Positions 36,975 through 46,980 of a DNA stretch of 64,000 nucleotides are shown here, piece by piece. Position numbers and translations under genes: made by a program. The stretch is from NCBI GenBank assembly GCA_903871875.1, contig CAIQIR010000039.1, forward strand, positions 78,959 through 142,958. Direction: 5' to 3'. How positions within the stretch are numbered: position 1 is the stretch's first letter; each line of letters begins with the position of its first letter. Source of the DNA: an uncultured Schlesneria sp. (GTDB taxonomy: Bacteria > Planctomycetota > Planctomycetia > Planctomycetales > Planctomycetaceae). The notes under the pieces are model-generated. The model did no database searches. It was not told the DNA's origin and was given only the letters and a program-made list of their open reading frames with translations.

Positions 36975-37014
36975 GACAGGCGGAATTCATTCCGCCTGTC
37001 GAACGCGGTACAAT
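36975..37014 (+). promoter_or_regulatory. Perfect palindrome and putative -10 box before the DUF1549/1553 gene
   Basis: GACAGGCGGAAT at 36975-36986 is followed after 2 nt by its exact reverse complement at 36989-37000. TACAAT at 37009-37014 could be a -10 box, and the ATG of the next gene lies only 7 bp further on, so a leaderless or very short-leader transcript is implied. A 26-bp near-continuous palindrome overlapping the expected -35 region is typical of a repressor operator. No T-tract follows, so a terminator is unlikely. Confidence 0.5.
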
Positions 37015-37021
37015 CGCCGGT

Positions 37022-40000
37022 ATGAGATCCCACGCACGAATTCTTTGTTTTTTGATGTTGATCTGCGGGTGGACGATTGCGTGGGGGACGGTACGGCCCG
37101 TGCATGCGGCCGATGAAGCGGATCTGCCTTGGTCTTTTCGGCCGGTTCATTCCGTTGTCGAGCCCGCAGTGCGGGATCAGGCGTGGGTGAAATCGCCCGT
37201 GGATGCGTTCATTCTGGCGAAACTGGAAGCACGAGGATTGCATCCTGCGGCGGCTGCCGATCGCCGGACGCTGATTCGCCGGGCGACATTTGATCTGACG
37301 GGCCTGCCTCCAACGCCGGACGAGGTGCAGGCCTTTCTCAATGACGATTCGCCAGCGGCGTTTGCCAAGGTTGTTGACCGATTGCTGGAATCGACCTGCT
37401 ACGGTGAACGGTGGGGACGGCACTGGCTGGACGTCGTTCGCTATGCCGATGCACGCGACTTGATTCAGCTGCCGGCGGAAAGTGATTTTCGCGAGGCGTG
37501 GCGCTATCGCGATTGGGTGGTGGCTTCGTTCAATCGAGATCTTCCCTACGATCAATTCCTCCAGCTGCAAGTGGCAGGTGATCTGCTGCAACCTGCCGAC
37601 AAGAGCCAGATCGATGCCGACGCACTGATTGCCACCGGCATGCTGGCGATTGCCGACTTTGTTCCTGGCGACGTCGACAAACAACAGATGATTGCCGACT
37701 ACGTGAACGACCAGATCGACGTGGTGGGACGAGCCATTCTGGGGCTGACGCTGGCCTGTGCCCGATGTCACGATCATAAATTCGATCCGATCACGACTGA
37801 GGACTATTATGGCCTGGCGGGTATTTTCTTCAGTACACGGCTGATTCCGGGGCCGGTGAAAGGGAATACTCCTCTGGTTCGCGTTCCGCTGTTGCCGCCT
37901 GCCGAAATCGCGGCGATTGAGGCCGAACAAGCTCGTGACAAAGCACGGTTCGCCGAATTGTCGCGTGACGTTAGTCAGTTCGGCGAACGGGAATACCAGT
38001 CATATCTCGAGCAACGGGTCACGAGCGAGACGCAGCAGTACTTACTGGCAGTGTGGGAACTGTTGCATTCGCCCGTCGGCCAGGAACGACCGGCCGTGGC
38101 CCAGTTCGCTCAACAGAAGGGCCTCGATGAAACGGTTCTGAACCGTTGGGTCGCGTACTTGGACCGAAAACAACTGCATTCAGCGTTGGCGAGCACTCGC
38201 GGTGCGACGGACAGAATGGCCGCCGAGCAAGCTGCTCGCCAACTCACGACGAATCTGGTCGAGTTTGCTGCCGTTCGTCGAGCGCAACTGGCCAGCGACC
38301 CGATCGCGAAAGCGTTGGTGGAATCCTCGGTCCTGCAATTCCGAGCCGATGATCGGCGACTCGTTATGAATGAAGCTCGCCAGGTGACAATCTGGCCGAA
38401 TTGCGGTCGAACTCCCGCGAATGCGAGTGCGGTCCCCGAAGTGGCCGTCCCCGGAATTACGAACTCGTTCATTAATGACTCGGAACGAACCGTCGTTCAT
38501 TTTTCTGGCAATGAACTGTTGCAGGCACCCATTGCGGTTCCAGCGGTCGGCAGTTTGTTGGTGGTCTTTCGGCCTGATCCCGCAGGAGCCGCTGGCCAAC
38601 GACTTGTCGGTTGGGAAGATTCGGCGGGTGGGCAACATGGCCTCGGGATCATGACCGATGCCGCGGGTTCGATGCACGTCATTCTGCGGCGTAACGGAGC
38701 CAACGGCGATGTCGTTGTCCCGGCACCAGCCTCGGCGATTTCGACCTCTGGCTTTCAGGCCGTTTGCATCACCTGGGGACCCGGTGGTGTGGCTGTCTAT
38801 CGCAATGGGCAATCGGTTGGCAGCAACAACGGCATCGATTCCGTGTCATCTGACCCTGCCATCACGGCCTTGCGGATCGGTGGGCCAGGCTCAGGCTCGA
38901 GTGCTCGGTTCCAGGGAGACATCGCGGAATTACGAGTCTACAACACACCGCTCGATGATCCGACTCGTTCACGTGTGGAAGGCGAATTAAGCAAACGCTG
39001 GTTCAGTCCGCCCGAGAATTCCGAGCACGTGGATTCCCTGGGGGATCTGTACGAGGAATTGGCTTCCGGGCAAAGTCCTTTCCGCTTGGAGCCGGCCGAA
39101 CGAGACAAAGTCTTGCCCGACGGATCGCGTCAGCAGTTGGCCAAGCTGCGAGAGGAAATCGAGCAACTCAAGAAAAAATCACCGCCGGAGATCCCTCGCG
39201 CCGTCGTTGTTCAAGAAGGGGGACCTCCCGAAACGCCGCATGAGGGGTTCCGGGATGCGCATGTCTACCTGCGTGGAAATCACTTGAACCTCGGCAAAGC
39301 CGTGCCGCGTGGTTTCCCCAAAGTCTTTACCGGCCCCGAGCCATCAGCCATCCGCGAAGGCAGTGGGCGGCGGGAACTGGCCTACTGGCTGGCGAGCCCC
39401 GATAACCCACTGACCGCACGAGTCATGGTCAATCGCATCTGGCAGCACCATTTTGGTGTTGGTCTGGTTCCAACGTCGGCGAACTTTGGGGCGATGGGTG
39501 ATGACCCCAGTCACCCCGAGTTGCTCGATCTTCTCGCGGCACGGTTTGTTGCGTCCGGCTGGTCGATCAAAGCCATGCATCGGCTGATCATGTTGTCGAA
39601 TGTCTATCAGCAGAACTCGGCGCCGAATGCCGCCAGTCTGGCCGCCGATCCCGAGAATCGGTTGCTGTGGCGGATGAATCGGCGTCGGTTGGAGGCAGAA
39701 GCCTTCCGTGACAGTCTGTTCGCCGTCGCGGGGCGGCTCGATTTCAAGCTGGGAGGTCCCGGCTTCCAAGATGCCGCGACGCCGCGACGTGGCCTGTATT
39801 TGATGTCGGTTCGTACGGGAGCAAAAACGGCCGAATTCGGTCCTTTATTCGACGCCCCCGATTGCAGTGGGATTGTCGAACGCCGCAACGAATCGATCGT
39901 TGCACCGCAAGCCCTGTTTCTGATGAACGATCCCTTGGTCGCCGAACTGGCGAAGACGCTCGGCGAACGTGTGTCACGTGAAGTTGCCGGGAAGGGGGGG

Positions 40001-40165
40001 CGCGATCGGATTCAGCGACTGTACGAAATCGCGTTCGGACGATTACCGACGGAGGAAGAATATCAGATTGGATTGTCACTGCTGGCGAATTCGTCCGATC
40101 CCGCGGCTTGGTCCGGTTACTGCCGACTGATTGTGTCGATGAATGAGTTCATGTTTGTGGATTAA
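37022..40165 (+). CDS. DUF1549/DUF1553 protein with LamG-like insert
   Basis: This 1047-residue protein has an N-terminal signal (FLMLICGWTIAWGTV). DUF1549 spans about 40-280: SPVDAFILAKLEARGLHPA, LTGLPPTPDEV, GERWGRHWLDVVRYAD. A CxxCH haem-type motif (ARCHDHKFDPI) lies near residue 245. A concanavalin/LamG-like domain lies at about 500-650, then a coiled segment. DUF1553 follows at about 780-1040, with REGSGRRELAYWLASPDNPL, RVMVNRIWQHHFG and RLYEIAFGRLPTEEE. These proteins are widespread in planctomycetes and are thought to act in the envelope with DUF1501 partners; the partner gene follows at 40261. No separate N-terminal cytochrome domain is present. Confidence 0.9.
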   Translation: MRSHARILCFLMLICGWTIAWGTVRPVHAADEADLPWSFRPVHSVVEPAVRDQAWVKSPVDAFILAKLEARGLHPAAAADRRTLIRRATFDLTGLPPTPDEVQAFLNDDSPAAFAKVVDRLLESTCYGERWGRHWLDVVRYADARDLIQLPAESDFREAWRYRDWVVASFNRDLPYDQFLQLQVAGDLLQPADKSQIDADALIATGMLAIADFVPGDVDKQQMIADYVNDQIDVVGRAILGLTLACARCHDHKFDPITTEDYYGLAGIFFSTRLIPGPVKGNTPLVRVPLLPPAEIAAIEAEQARDKARFAELSRDVSQFGEREYQSYLEQRVTSETQQYLLAVWELLHSPVGQERPAVAQFAQQKGLDETVLNRWVAYLDRKQLHSALASTRGATDRMAAEQAARQLTTNLVEFAAVRRAQLASDPIAKALVESSVLQFRADDRRLVMNEARQVTIWPNCGRTPANASAVPEVAVPGITNSFINDSERTVVHFSGNELLQAPIAVPAVGSLLVVFRPDPAGAAGQRLVGWEDSAGGQHGLGIMTDAAGSMHVILRRNGANGDVVVPAPASAISTSGFQAVCITWGPGGVAVYRNGQSVGSNNGIDSVSSDPAITALRIGGPGSGSSARFQGDIAELRVYNTPLDDPTRSRVEGELSKRWFSPPENSEHVDSLGDLYEELASGQSPFRLEPAERDKVLPDGSRQQLAKLREEIEQLKKKSPPEIPRAVVVQEGGPPETPHEGFRDAHVYLRGNHLNLGKAVPRGFPKVFTGPEPSAIREGSGRRELAYWLASPDNPLTARVMVNRIWQHHFGVGLVPTSANFGAMGDDPSHPELLDLLAARFVASGWSIKAMHRLIMLSNVYQQNSAPNAASLAADPENRLLWRMNRRRLEAEAFRDSLFAVAGRLDFKLGGPGFQDAATPRRGLYLMSVRTGAKTAEFGPLFDAPDCSGIVERRNESIVAPQALFLMNDPLVAELAKTLGERVSREVAGKGGRDRIQRLYEIAFGRLPTEEEYQIGLSLLANSSDPAAWSGYCRLIVSMNEFMFVD

Positions 40166-40260
40166 GTTTTCCGTGCGCCCTTTTCAAAAGCCGGTGCGCG
40201 AATGAGTATAAGTTTGTGGGATAGTCATTGTGTTGAATTTCATGTCACTCGGATGAATTG

Positions 40261-41703
40261 ATGATGGAATCTCGGCCTTTTGATTCGCTGATCGATCGAC
40301 GAGCGGCTGACATGCTGACTCGGCGTGATTTGCTGCGTCGTTCGGGGGCCGGTTTCGGTTCACTCGCGCTAGGAGCTTTGCTGGCCCAAGAATCGGGGTT
40401 GGCTGCGGAATCGAAAACCGGCGATCCGATCGACCCGCTATCCGCCAGGCGACCGCACCACACGGCGACGGCGAAACGGGTCATTTTTCTGTTCATGCCG
40501 GGCGGACCTTCGCAGGTCGACACCTTCGACCCGAAGCCACAACTGACCAAAGATGACGGGAAGCCGGCGCCCAAGTTGTATCTCGGTCAACAACGGAACT
40601 TATTGGCTTCGCCCTGGAAATTTCAGCGGTACGGTGAGTCGGGGCTGGATGTCAGCGAACTCTTTCCACGTACGGCTCAATGTGTCGACGACTTGTGCGT
40701 GATTCGTTCGATGGTCACCGATGATCCGAATCATCCCGGCGGATGTTTGCTGATGAACACCGGCGAACGGGTCTCATCGCGGCCCAGTCTGGGATCGTGG
40801 GTCACTTACGGATTGGGTACGGAAAACCGTGATTTGCCCGGGTTCGTGGCGATTGGGCCGGGGCCGATTATCGAAGGGGCTCGTCAGTACGGAGCCAGTT
40901 TTCTTCCGGCCACTTATCAGGGGACTTTTGTCTCGAACATGGATCAGCCGCTGAAGAATCTTTCTCGAGCGGTGGGACAAGATCAACAGCGACGCGAACT
41001 GGATGCGTTGATGCGTCTGAATGAACTGCACCGCGACCGTCGCGATGACGACAGTCGATTGAGTGCCCGGATCAATTCATTTGAGCTGGCGTATCGGATG
41101 CAGACCGCCGCTCCCGAGGCATTCAGCCTGGCAGGCGAAACAGAGGAAACGGGGCGATCGTACGGAATCGATCAGCCCGCCACGGAAATCTTCGGCAAGC
41201 AGTGCCTTTTGGCGCGACGGCTAGTCGAACGCGGCGTGCGGTTCGTACAGCTTTACCACACGACCGGCGGCTTTCAGCCGTGGGACCAGCACAGCGATCT
41301 GAAGGGTGGTCACGAAAAAAATGCGCTGGCCACCGATTTGCCGATCGCCGGCCTGTTGCGCGACCTCAAACAGCGAGGACTGCTCGAAGACACTCTGGTG
41401 ATCTGGGGAGGAGAATTCGGTCGGACACCGGCTCGCGAGGGGACGGCCAACGGTCGCGACCATCATCCGTTTGGTTTCACGATGTGGATGGCGGGCGGTG
41501 GAGTCAAACGAGGGATCGCTTACGGAGCGACCGACGAATACGGCTGGGATGCCGTCGAGAACCCGGTCCACGTTCATGATTTGCACGCCACCATTCTGCA
41601 CCTGCTGGGCCTGGATCATGAGCGGCTGACCTATCGCTTTGCTGGCCGCGACTTCCGCTTGACGGACGTTTACGGCAACATCGTGAAAGGCATTCTGGCA
41701 TAG
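40261..41703 (+). CDS. DUF1501 family protein (partner of DUF1549/1553)
   Basis: This 480-residue protein has a Tat-type region TRRDLLRRSGAGFGSLALGA. The fold motifs are FLFMPGGPSQVDTFDPKP, CLLARRLVERGVRFVQLYHT, IWGGEFGRTPARE, GRDHHPFGFTMWMAGGGVKR and HDLHATILHLLGLDHERLTY. It follows the DUF1549/DUF1553 gene by 95 bp, the standard planctomycete pairing, so the two are expected to be co-expressed and exported. The start may instead be ATG 40264 or the one at 40312 directly before TRRD. Confidence 0.9.
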   Translation: MMESRPFDSLIDRRAADMLTRRDLLRRSGAGFGSLALGALLAQESGLAAESKTGDPIDPLSARRPHHTATAKRVIFLFMPGGPSQVDTFDPKPQLTKDDGKPAPKLYLGQQRNLLASPWKFQRYGESGLDVSELFPRTAQCVDDLCVIRSMVTDDPNHPGGCLLMNTGERVSSRPSLGSWVTYGLGTENRDLPGFVAIGPGPIIEGARQYGASFLPATYQGTFVSNMDQPLKNLSRAVGQDQQRRELDALMRLNELHRDRRDDDSRLSARINSFELAYRMQTAAPEAFSLAGETEETGRSYGIDQPATEIFGKQCLLARRLVERGVRFVQLYHTTGGFQPWDQHSDLKGGHEKNALATDLPIAGLLRDLKQRGLLEDTLVIWGGEFGRTPAREGTANGRDHHPFGFTMWMAGGGVKRGIAYGATDEYGWDAVENPVHVHDLHATILHLLGLDHERLTYRFAGRDFRLTDVYGNIVKGILA

Positions 41704-41757
41704 GCGAGTCGGTGTTCGCTGCGCATTGCCAGTCTTTTGGATGCGACGGGAACTCGG

Positions 41758-42093
41758 ATGGACTTCATCGCAGAAGAGCAGCTCGACGTTTTGTACCCCG
41801 ATGGCGAACTTGTTCCCGTGGAACTGCGGATCGGAACTCCGCAACGTCGCGAGGATCGAAATGGCTGGGGGTGCGTCGCACAGGCCGAAGGTTTACGTGC
41901 TGAGGGGCGGCCGAGAGAGATGTACGGATTGAGTTCGCTGCAGAGTTTGATGATTGCCTGCTGTTTCCTCTATCGGATGCTGTTGATCGAAGTCGAGCAG
42001 GGAGCCATTCTACGCGAGCGCGACCGCCCGGAAGAATTCAGTTTGGATACGCTCTTCATTTTCACCAGAAATCGCGATGCCACGGATTGGTAA
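41758..42093 (+). CDS. Small protein resembling DUF6968
   Basis: This 111-residue cytoplasmic protein is not assigned with certainty. The pattern PDGELVPVELRIGTPQRRED, then GWGCVAQAEGL and MYGLSSLQSLMIACCFLYRM, resembles the DUF6968 family of unknown function. There, an RIGxP strand is followed by a conserved YGxDSxQALxLAL helix. The ATG at 41758 is preferred to the TTG seven codons upstream. It lies between a DUF1501 gene and ruvB, with no obvious link to either. Confidence 0.55.
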   Translation: MDFIAEEQLDVLYPDGELVPVELRIGTPQRREDRNGWGCVAQAEGLRAEGRPREMYGLSSLQSLMIACCFLYRMLLIEVEQGAILRERDRPEEFSLDTLFIFTRNRDATDW

Positions 42094-42246
42094 CGAGTTA
42101 CGCGCCGTTTCCTGTCTCGCCGCCGCTATAGTCTATGCCTGAAGGCGAGTGGATTCCGCGGGTGTCCAAGGGCAGGTGATCGGCGAATGCCTGTCATCCC
42201 TGCGGGACAGGCGATACATTTCGTTTCGGCAAGTTCTTAATTCGTG

Positions 42247-43359
42247 ATGGATCGTGGTGAGATGGCTCGACAGAAAGTCATACAGGGCGGGGAAGATGAC
42301 GGCGACAAGATGCCGTCGATTCCGCCGGGGTTTGGAACGGGCGGGGAATTCAATCCGGATGACGACAAGTTTGATGACGAACTGCGGCCGCAAAAACTGG
42401 CTGATGTTGTCGGTCAGAAGAAGGTTGTCGACCGGCTGAAGATCGTGCTGGACGCCACCCTGCGCCGCAAGGAACCGCTCGGACATATTCTGTTCGACGG
42501 GCCACCCGGGCTCGGCAAGACGACGCTGGCGATGACGTTGGCTCGCGAGATGGGCACGGAATGTCAGATCACATCCGGTCCTTCGCTGATGGCGCCGAAA
42601 GACCTGCTGTCCTACCTCACCAATGCCAGTTATGGCTCGGTGCTGTTCATCGATGAAATTCATCGTCTGCCGCCCGCCGTCGAAGAATTCATCTATCCGG
42701 TGATGGAAGATTTTCGTGTCGACATTGTGCTGGGTGAAGGCCTGAACGCACGAACGATCAATATGAAGCTGAAGCCGTTCACGATCATCGGCGCGACCAC
42801 ACGCAGCGGCATGCTGACCGCCCCTCTGCGCGATCGCTTCGTGCATCGTGAGCATCTCGATTTTTATGATCTGCCGGAATTGACCGAGATCATCAATCGG
42901 AATTCCAACAAGCTGCGGACGAAAATCGTCGACGAGGCGGCGCGTTTGATCGCCGACCGCAGCCGAGGCACGCCGCGTAAAGCAAATAACCTGCTGCGTT
43001 GGACCCGAGACTTTGCCACGGTGCGCGAGCCCGAAGGGCACATCACCAAAGTCGCCGCCGACAACGCGCTGGCCATGTTGGAAGTCGATTCCGTCGGCTT
43101 GGAAGCCCAGGATCGTCGCTACCTGCAAACGCTGGTGGCCGTGTTCAGCGGAGGACCGGCAGGCCTGTCGGCCATCGGACATACGATGAATGTCCCTCCC
43201 GACACGCTGGAAGACGAAGTCGAACCGTTCCTGCTGCGCGTCGGATTCATTCAGCGCACCCCGCGCGGCCGCATGATCACGGCCGCAGGACTCAATCATC
43301 TGGGACTGACCCCGCCCGCACAGCCCGATCCCGACGATTCCCAAAAGCGGCTGTTTTGA
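42247..43359 (+). CDS. ruvB: Holliday junction branch migration helicase RuvB
   Basis: This 370-residue AAA+ motor moves Holliday junctions with RuvA and RuvC. Visible: [19 protein letters not shown], Walker [10 protein letters not shown], Walker [10 protein letters not shown], sensor 1 GATTRSGML, arginine finger APLRDRF and the C-terminal winged helix ending [18 protein letters not shown]. Length is slightly over the usual 330-350 because of an N-terminal extension of about 45 residues. The start is GTG 42244 or ATG 42247. ruvA and ruvC are not nearby. Confidence 0.95.
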   Translation: MDRGEMARQKVIQGGEDDGDKMPSIPPGFGTGGEFNPDDDKFDDELRPQKLADVVGQKKVVDRLKIVLDATLRRKEPLGHILFDGPPGLGKTTLAMTLAREMGTECQITSGPSLMAPKDLLSYLTNASYGSVLFIDEIHRLPPAVEEFIYPVMEDFRVDIVLGEGLNARTINMKLKPFTIIGATTRSGMLTAPLRDRFVHREHLDFYDLPELTEIINRNSNKLRTKIVDEAARLIADRSRGTPRKANNLLRWTRDFATVREPEGHITKVAADNALAMLEVDSVGLEAQDRRYLQTLVAVFSGGPAGLSAIGHTMNVPPDTLEDEVEPFLLRVGFIQRTPRGRMITAAGLNHLGLTPPAQPDPDDSQKRLF

Positions 43360-43441
43360 GACCAAGCGATCTCGTTACGGACCGTGACCGTCGCGGACTG
43401 TTGCGCCGTTCCTTTGAGATACGGAGATCAGACAAGTAATA

Positions 43442-43552
43442 TTGAAACACGAAGGTCACAGAGAGAATGCGGAGAATGAGAGAAGGGCAATTCAGCCAAT
43501 CTTAACTTAACCTCCTCTTATCTCCGTGCCCTCCGTCGCTCTGTGTTTCAAA
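43442..43552. repeat. MITE-like imperfect inverted repeat
   Basis: The arm at 43442-43476 (TTGAAACACGAAGG, CACAGAGAG and so on) and the arm at 43516-43552 (CTCCGTGCC, CTCTGTGTTTCAA) are imperfect reverse complements about 40 bp apart. Similar AAACACAGAG-type inverted repeats are common between genes in environmental bacteria. It sits between the convergent ruvB and GNAT genes and may end transcription from both sides. Confidence 0.5.
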
Positions 43553-43608
43553 TCCTCGCTTTTCGGCCTTCCCAACAAATACTTAACCGGCATTCGATCG
43601 CGTTGATG

Positions 43609-44670
43609 CTACCGCCAAAGCACGTGGATCTGCCGGAGCGGTGGAATTGGCTGCGGATTGCTAATCCACCGGACGATCACATGCGAATCCGCCGGCCGAA
43701 AGAACCAGCCGCGCCGCAGGAACAATCCGCGCGGATAATCGCCCACACGCAGCTTCAAGGCCACGATGGCGCCGAGTTGTTTCAACGCCATCAATGCGGC
43801 ATCCAGCAGTTCCACACGGGCCGCCCGTGAGAGATCCGAGACGATCACCAGATCGATTACACCGACCGGGGCTTCCGTTCGCCCCAGCATCGGCAACAGA
43901 TGAAACGTGATCAAGCCACGTACCTCACCTTGTTCTTCCGCAACCAGCGCGTGACTAAATCCGTGCAGCCCCAGTTGCCGGGCCAACGAATCGGCGTTCC
44001 ACACGATTCGGAGGTCGCAATGTCGAGTCGACTGATCCACCAGTGTCAGACAGCGGGGCAGATCCCGATTTTCGGCGGCGCGGATGACCAGTTTTGAATC
44101 GGGGCGCTGACGAAGCGTCGGAATGAACGGCGTCGCCAGACGCGTCAGCCAGCTCTCGAACCGATCGACGTTCCAATCGGCGGCCTGTGCCGGGTCGAGG
44201 ACCCGCACCCAGAATCCCGCGGTGCGAATGACTTTGGAATGCTCCATTTGCGACTTCAGCCAGAACTTCGGCCCCAGTGACGCACGACGTCCGTAATAAG
44301 TGAATCCAAGTTTGATGCGACATCCCCACTCCCGATGCACGGCCATCGATTTTTCGATCATGGCATTTCCGACCCCCTGACGTCGAAAGTCTGGCGAGAC
44401 ACTCAACCAACTCTGTTGAGAGGCCTTCATTTGTTCCCCTGCCAACGAAAACACCGTTGGAAAGTGACAGATGACTCCCGCCAGACGAGTCCCTTCGTAG
44501 GCGGCGATCAGATGCCGCCGATACTCGGGCTCATCCATCCTCAGCTGCCAACGAAAATAGTCGCCGCTCCAACAGGGCACACCCATTTTGCCACGGTAAG
44601 AGGCGGTCCATTGACCGACCACAAACTCGGAAAGTTCTTCAGGAGAACCGTCAAAGGATCGGACTTCCAA
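43609..44670 (-). CDS. GNAT family N-acetyltransferase, two-domain
   Basis: This 353-residue protein has a clear N-terminal GNAT fold: LIAAYEGTRLAGVICHFPTV, then the acetyl-CoA-binding SVSPDFRRQGVGNAMIEKSM, with the R/Q-x-x-G-x-G/A loop. The second half (residues about 170-350) is a degenerate repeat of the same fold, typical of tandem GNAT proteins. The substrate is unknown. The ATG at 44670 follows directly from the flanking accessory region, whose repeats begin about 110 bp upstream. Confidence 0.78.
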   Translation of the reverse strand: MEVRSFDGSPEELSEFVVGQWTASYRGKMGVPCWSGDYFRWQLRMDEPEYRRHLIAAYEGTRLAGVICHFPTVFSLAGEQMKASQQSWLSVSPDFRRQGVGNAMIEKSMAVHREWGCRIKLGFTYYGRRASLGPKFWLKSQMEHSKVIRTAGFWVRVLDPAQAADWNVDRFESWLTRLATPFIPTLRQRPDSKLVIRAAENRDLPRCLTLVDQSTRHCDLRIVWNADSLARQLGLHGFSHALVAEEQGEVRGLITFHLLPMLGRTEAPVGVIDLVIVSDLSRAARVELLDAALMALKQLGAIVALKLRVGDYPRGLFLRRGWFFRPADSHVIVRWISNPQPIPPLRQIHVLWR

Positions 44671-45057
44671 AATTTGGGCATCTCCTCAAGACAAAAGCTC
44701 GACGAGGAAACAACTCGTCGATCGGTCGCATCATTGGAATCACGATGAAAAACGGCATCGGGAGAAATACAAAGCTTCAATCGGCCGAATGCCGCTGCCA
44801 TGACGATCCTGATCCTGATCTCCCTCGCGCACGAAGTCAAGAAACGGAACGATCGGCGTTGAAAAGGCCTCTGATCAATTCTTGGCCGCGTCAGCTCCGG
44901 AAAGCTCAAGGATGAGACGGGTGCTCGGCCGCTGAACCGTCACTATTGGACCTGACCCCTTTGCCATTCTCCGTCCACTGCGCAAATCCACCGGAAACGG
45001 CATCCAGCTTGATTTGAGCATTCAGTTCGGACGACGTATAGTCAAAATGCCTCTATT
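44671..45057. other. Intergenic region holding repeat copy A
   Basis: No gene was recognised. From 44782 to 44959 it contains a 178-bp sequence shared with 51299-51474, ending in the dispersed CACTATTGGACCTGACCCC motif; both are annotated separately. Confidence 0.5.
44782..44959 (+). repeat. Dispersed repeat, copy A (ends in the REP-like motif)
   Basis: This 178-bp segment aligns along its whole length with 51299-51474. Shared blocks include GCGCACGAAGTCAAG, GAAAAGGCCTCTGATCAA and CCGGAAAGCTC. It ends with CACTATTGGACCTGACCCC (44941-44959), a variant of the motif found beside the RAYT transposase at 59.6 kb. It lies just upstream of an RDD gene. Copy B lies just upstream of a small membrane-protein gene on the other strand. 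Confidence 0.8.
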
Positions 45058-46980
45058 GTGCGCCTTCCGTCCGTTCAGTCGATTCAAACACAAGTCATAA
45101 CAAGGGCCGCCACATTGCTTCTCAAGATCGGCTATCCAACCGTCGTGATTTTTGTGGCGATCCTGTTTTCGATACCATTCGCTGTTTTTTTGTTGATGTT
45201 CGCCGATGATTTCTATGCCTCACGAAGATGGCCATTCGCGACCATTCCCGGATTCGGTCAAACGACGGGATATGTGAATCCAGCGTATATTGAGCCGTTT
45301 TGGCACGACCATTTTGTCAAATCCATTCCTCGCGATAAAGCCTATTTGTTGTCGGTGGGGCCTGGAACAATTGCCAGTCAACTGGGCATCGCAACCTCTT
45401 CGCCTGGCCAGGCTCTACCGGCTGAGGAGCAACAGAAATGGGACGTTGATCTGATCCTGACCAATCCCGAGACGGGAACAAAAACCGAATCGGTCGTGAC
45501 ACTTCCGACACAGCTTTACTTTGTCAGGAGCTATGGAGATCGCCTGTTTTTCGTGAGCAATCCTGATTCATTCGAATTCGTCGACGGCGAGCCGCAGCCG
45601 TCCGACTATCGAAGCCCTCATTTCGATCCTGAACTGAATGGATGCTTTTCGACGAACGGTGAACTCGCGCTGATTGAAAATACTCATCATCCGTTTTTCT
45701 TCATTTGTCAATTTCAAAACGGTTCATGGAACCGATTCGCGATCCTGCTGCCAGATCTCGATCAAACTTGGCCGTTCGGCAAAACTCATTTGAATTTCAA
45801 AAATGCCACGAACTTGAGTTGTGTCCAACACGGCAACGTGATTCATCTCTTTTTGAAGGTCGATGGACGCTTGCTGCATCACCAGGGATTGGATCTGCAA
45901 CCGGAGGCGACGAGTCGAATTGCGCCGGGGCGTCAGGCCCCGTTCGTCATCGACCCAACCGAAATGACGGTTTCCGCTTTGATGCCAAGCAATGACATCA
46001 CCGCGATCGCAGGTTGGTCACTCGTGGGTGTCGCTCCAGAAGATCGTGCGGCATCGACGGATTCTCGAACTCGTGTCCAGGAAGGGTTCCTCATCGACGG
46101 CCACCCGGCGGCCTTGATCGTTGACGAATCACGGAAGGGTTACCCCGTCGGAGATCTGTACCGAATGAATGACGGAATCTGGTCCCAAATGGGGTCGATC
46201 GAATTTCCGTTCGGGACCACAGAATTCCGCACATTGACGACGGCCGACAGTCAAAAGGCATACATCCTGGCTTCGTCTTCCATGGGTGGGGGCACATTTT
46301 ACTGTGTCGACGGAGAGGGAATTCGTCTGACACGAACGGACCCTCCCAACTTCGACCAGACAATCGCCGCAATTCGTCAGCATGTGATGCCGCCGAACGT
46401 GGGGCTGATGATGGGGATTCCTGTTGGCCTTTTCGTCTGGCTGATCATGTGGATGTTCAAAAAACCGGATTATGAATTCGGAATCCAATCTGTGAAACTC
46501 GCTTCGCTGGGGCGTCGAGGTCTCGCACGATTGATCGATCTGGCCCTGATCCTCTCGACAACCCTGGGACTCGGTTGGTTCCTGACTCGAGGTTTCGATT
46601 GGCTGACATTGCAGGAGGCACTCAATCTGCATCTCGATCATCCGACGTTTCAGTCTGCCGTTCGGATCGGTGTACTTCTCGGGATCTGGATGACATTTGC
46701 CGCATTGTCATTCATCGTCATGCAAGGTCGGAACGGCCTGACACCGGGTAAATGGATCTGCGGCCTGCGAACTTTGAGAACGACGTTGCGGCCATGCGGG
46801 TTTGCTCGAAGTCTGGCTCGCGAACTGATGATGTGCGTCGATACCTGCAACTTCCTGCTGTGGACCCCCGGCATTGTCAGCATTGCGTTGACGAAGGATC
46901 GACAACGACTGGGTGATCTGATTGCAGAGACCGTGGTTGTGCAGCGCCGGTCATTACCTTCCAATTGTCCTTCCCGGTAA
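45058..46980 (+). CDS. RDD-domain membrane protein (paralogue 1)
   Basis: This 640-residue protein has an N-terminal membrane segment (VVIFVAILFSIPFAVFLLMF), a long presumed extracytoplasmic region (about 50-440) and a further segment (MMGIPVGLFVWLIMWMF). A C-terminal RDD domain starts RRGLARLIDLALILSTTLGL. It has the conserved TPGKWICGLRTLRTTLRPCG, LARELMMCVDT and DRQRLGDLIAETVVV. RDD proteins are membrane proteins of uncertain, possibly transport-related, function. A full-length paralogue lies at 56397-58382. The start codon is TTG or nearby; GTG/TTG starts cannot be separated here. Confidence 0.8.
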   Translation: MRLPSVQSIQTQVITRAATLLLKIGYPTVVIFVAILFSIPFAVFLLMFADDFYASRRWPFATIPGFGQTTGYVNPAYIEPFWHDHFVKSIPRDKAYLLSVGPGTIASQLGIATSSPGQALPAEEQQKWDVDLILTNPETGTKTESVVTLPTQLYFVRSYGDRLFFVSNPDSFEFVDGEPQPSDYRSPHFDPELNGCFSTNGELALIENTHHPFFFICQFQNGSWNRFAILLPDLDQTWPFGKTHLNFKNATNLSCVQHGNVIHLFLKVDGRLLHHQGLDLQPEATSRIAPGRQAPFVIDPTEMTVSALMPSNDITAIAGWSLVGVAPEDRAASTDSRTRVQEGFLIDGHPAALIVDESRKGYPVGDLYRMNDGIWSQMGSIEFPFGTTEFRTLTTADSQKAYILASSSMGGGTFYCVDGEGIRLTRTDPPNFDQTIAAIRQHVMPPNVGLMMGIPVGLFVWLIMWMFKKPDYEFGIQSVKLASLGRRGLARLIDLALILSTTLGLGWFLTRGFDWLTLQEALNLHLDHPTFQSAVRIGVLLGIWMTFAALSFIVMQGRNGLTPGKWICGLRTLRTTLRPCGFARSLARELMMCVDTCNFLLWTPGIVSIALTKDRQRLGDLIAETVVVQRRSLPSNCPSR

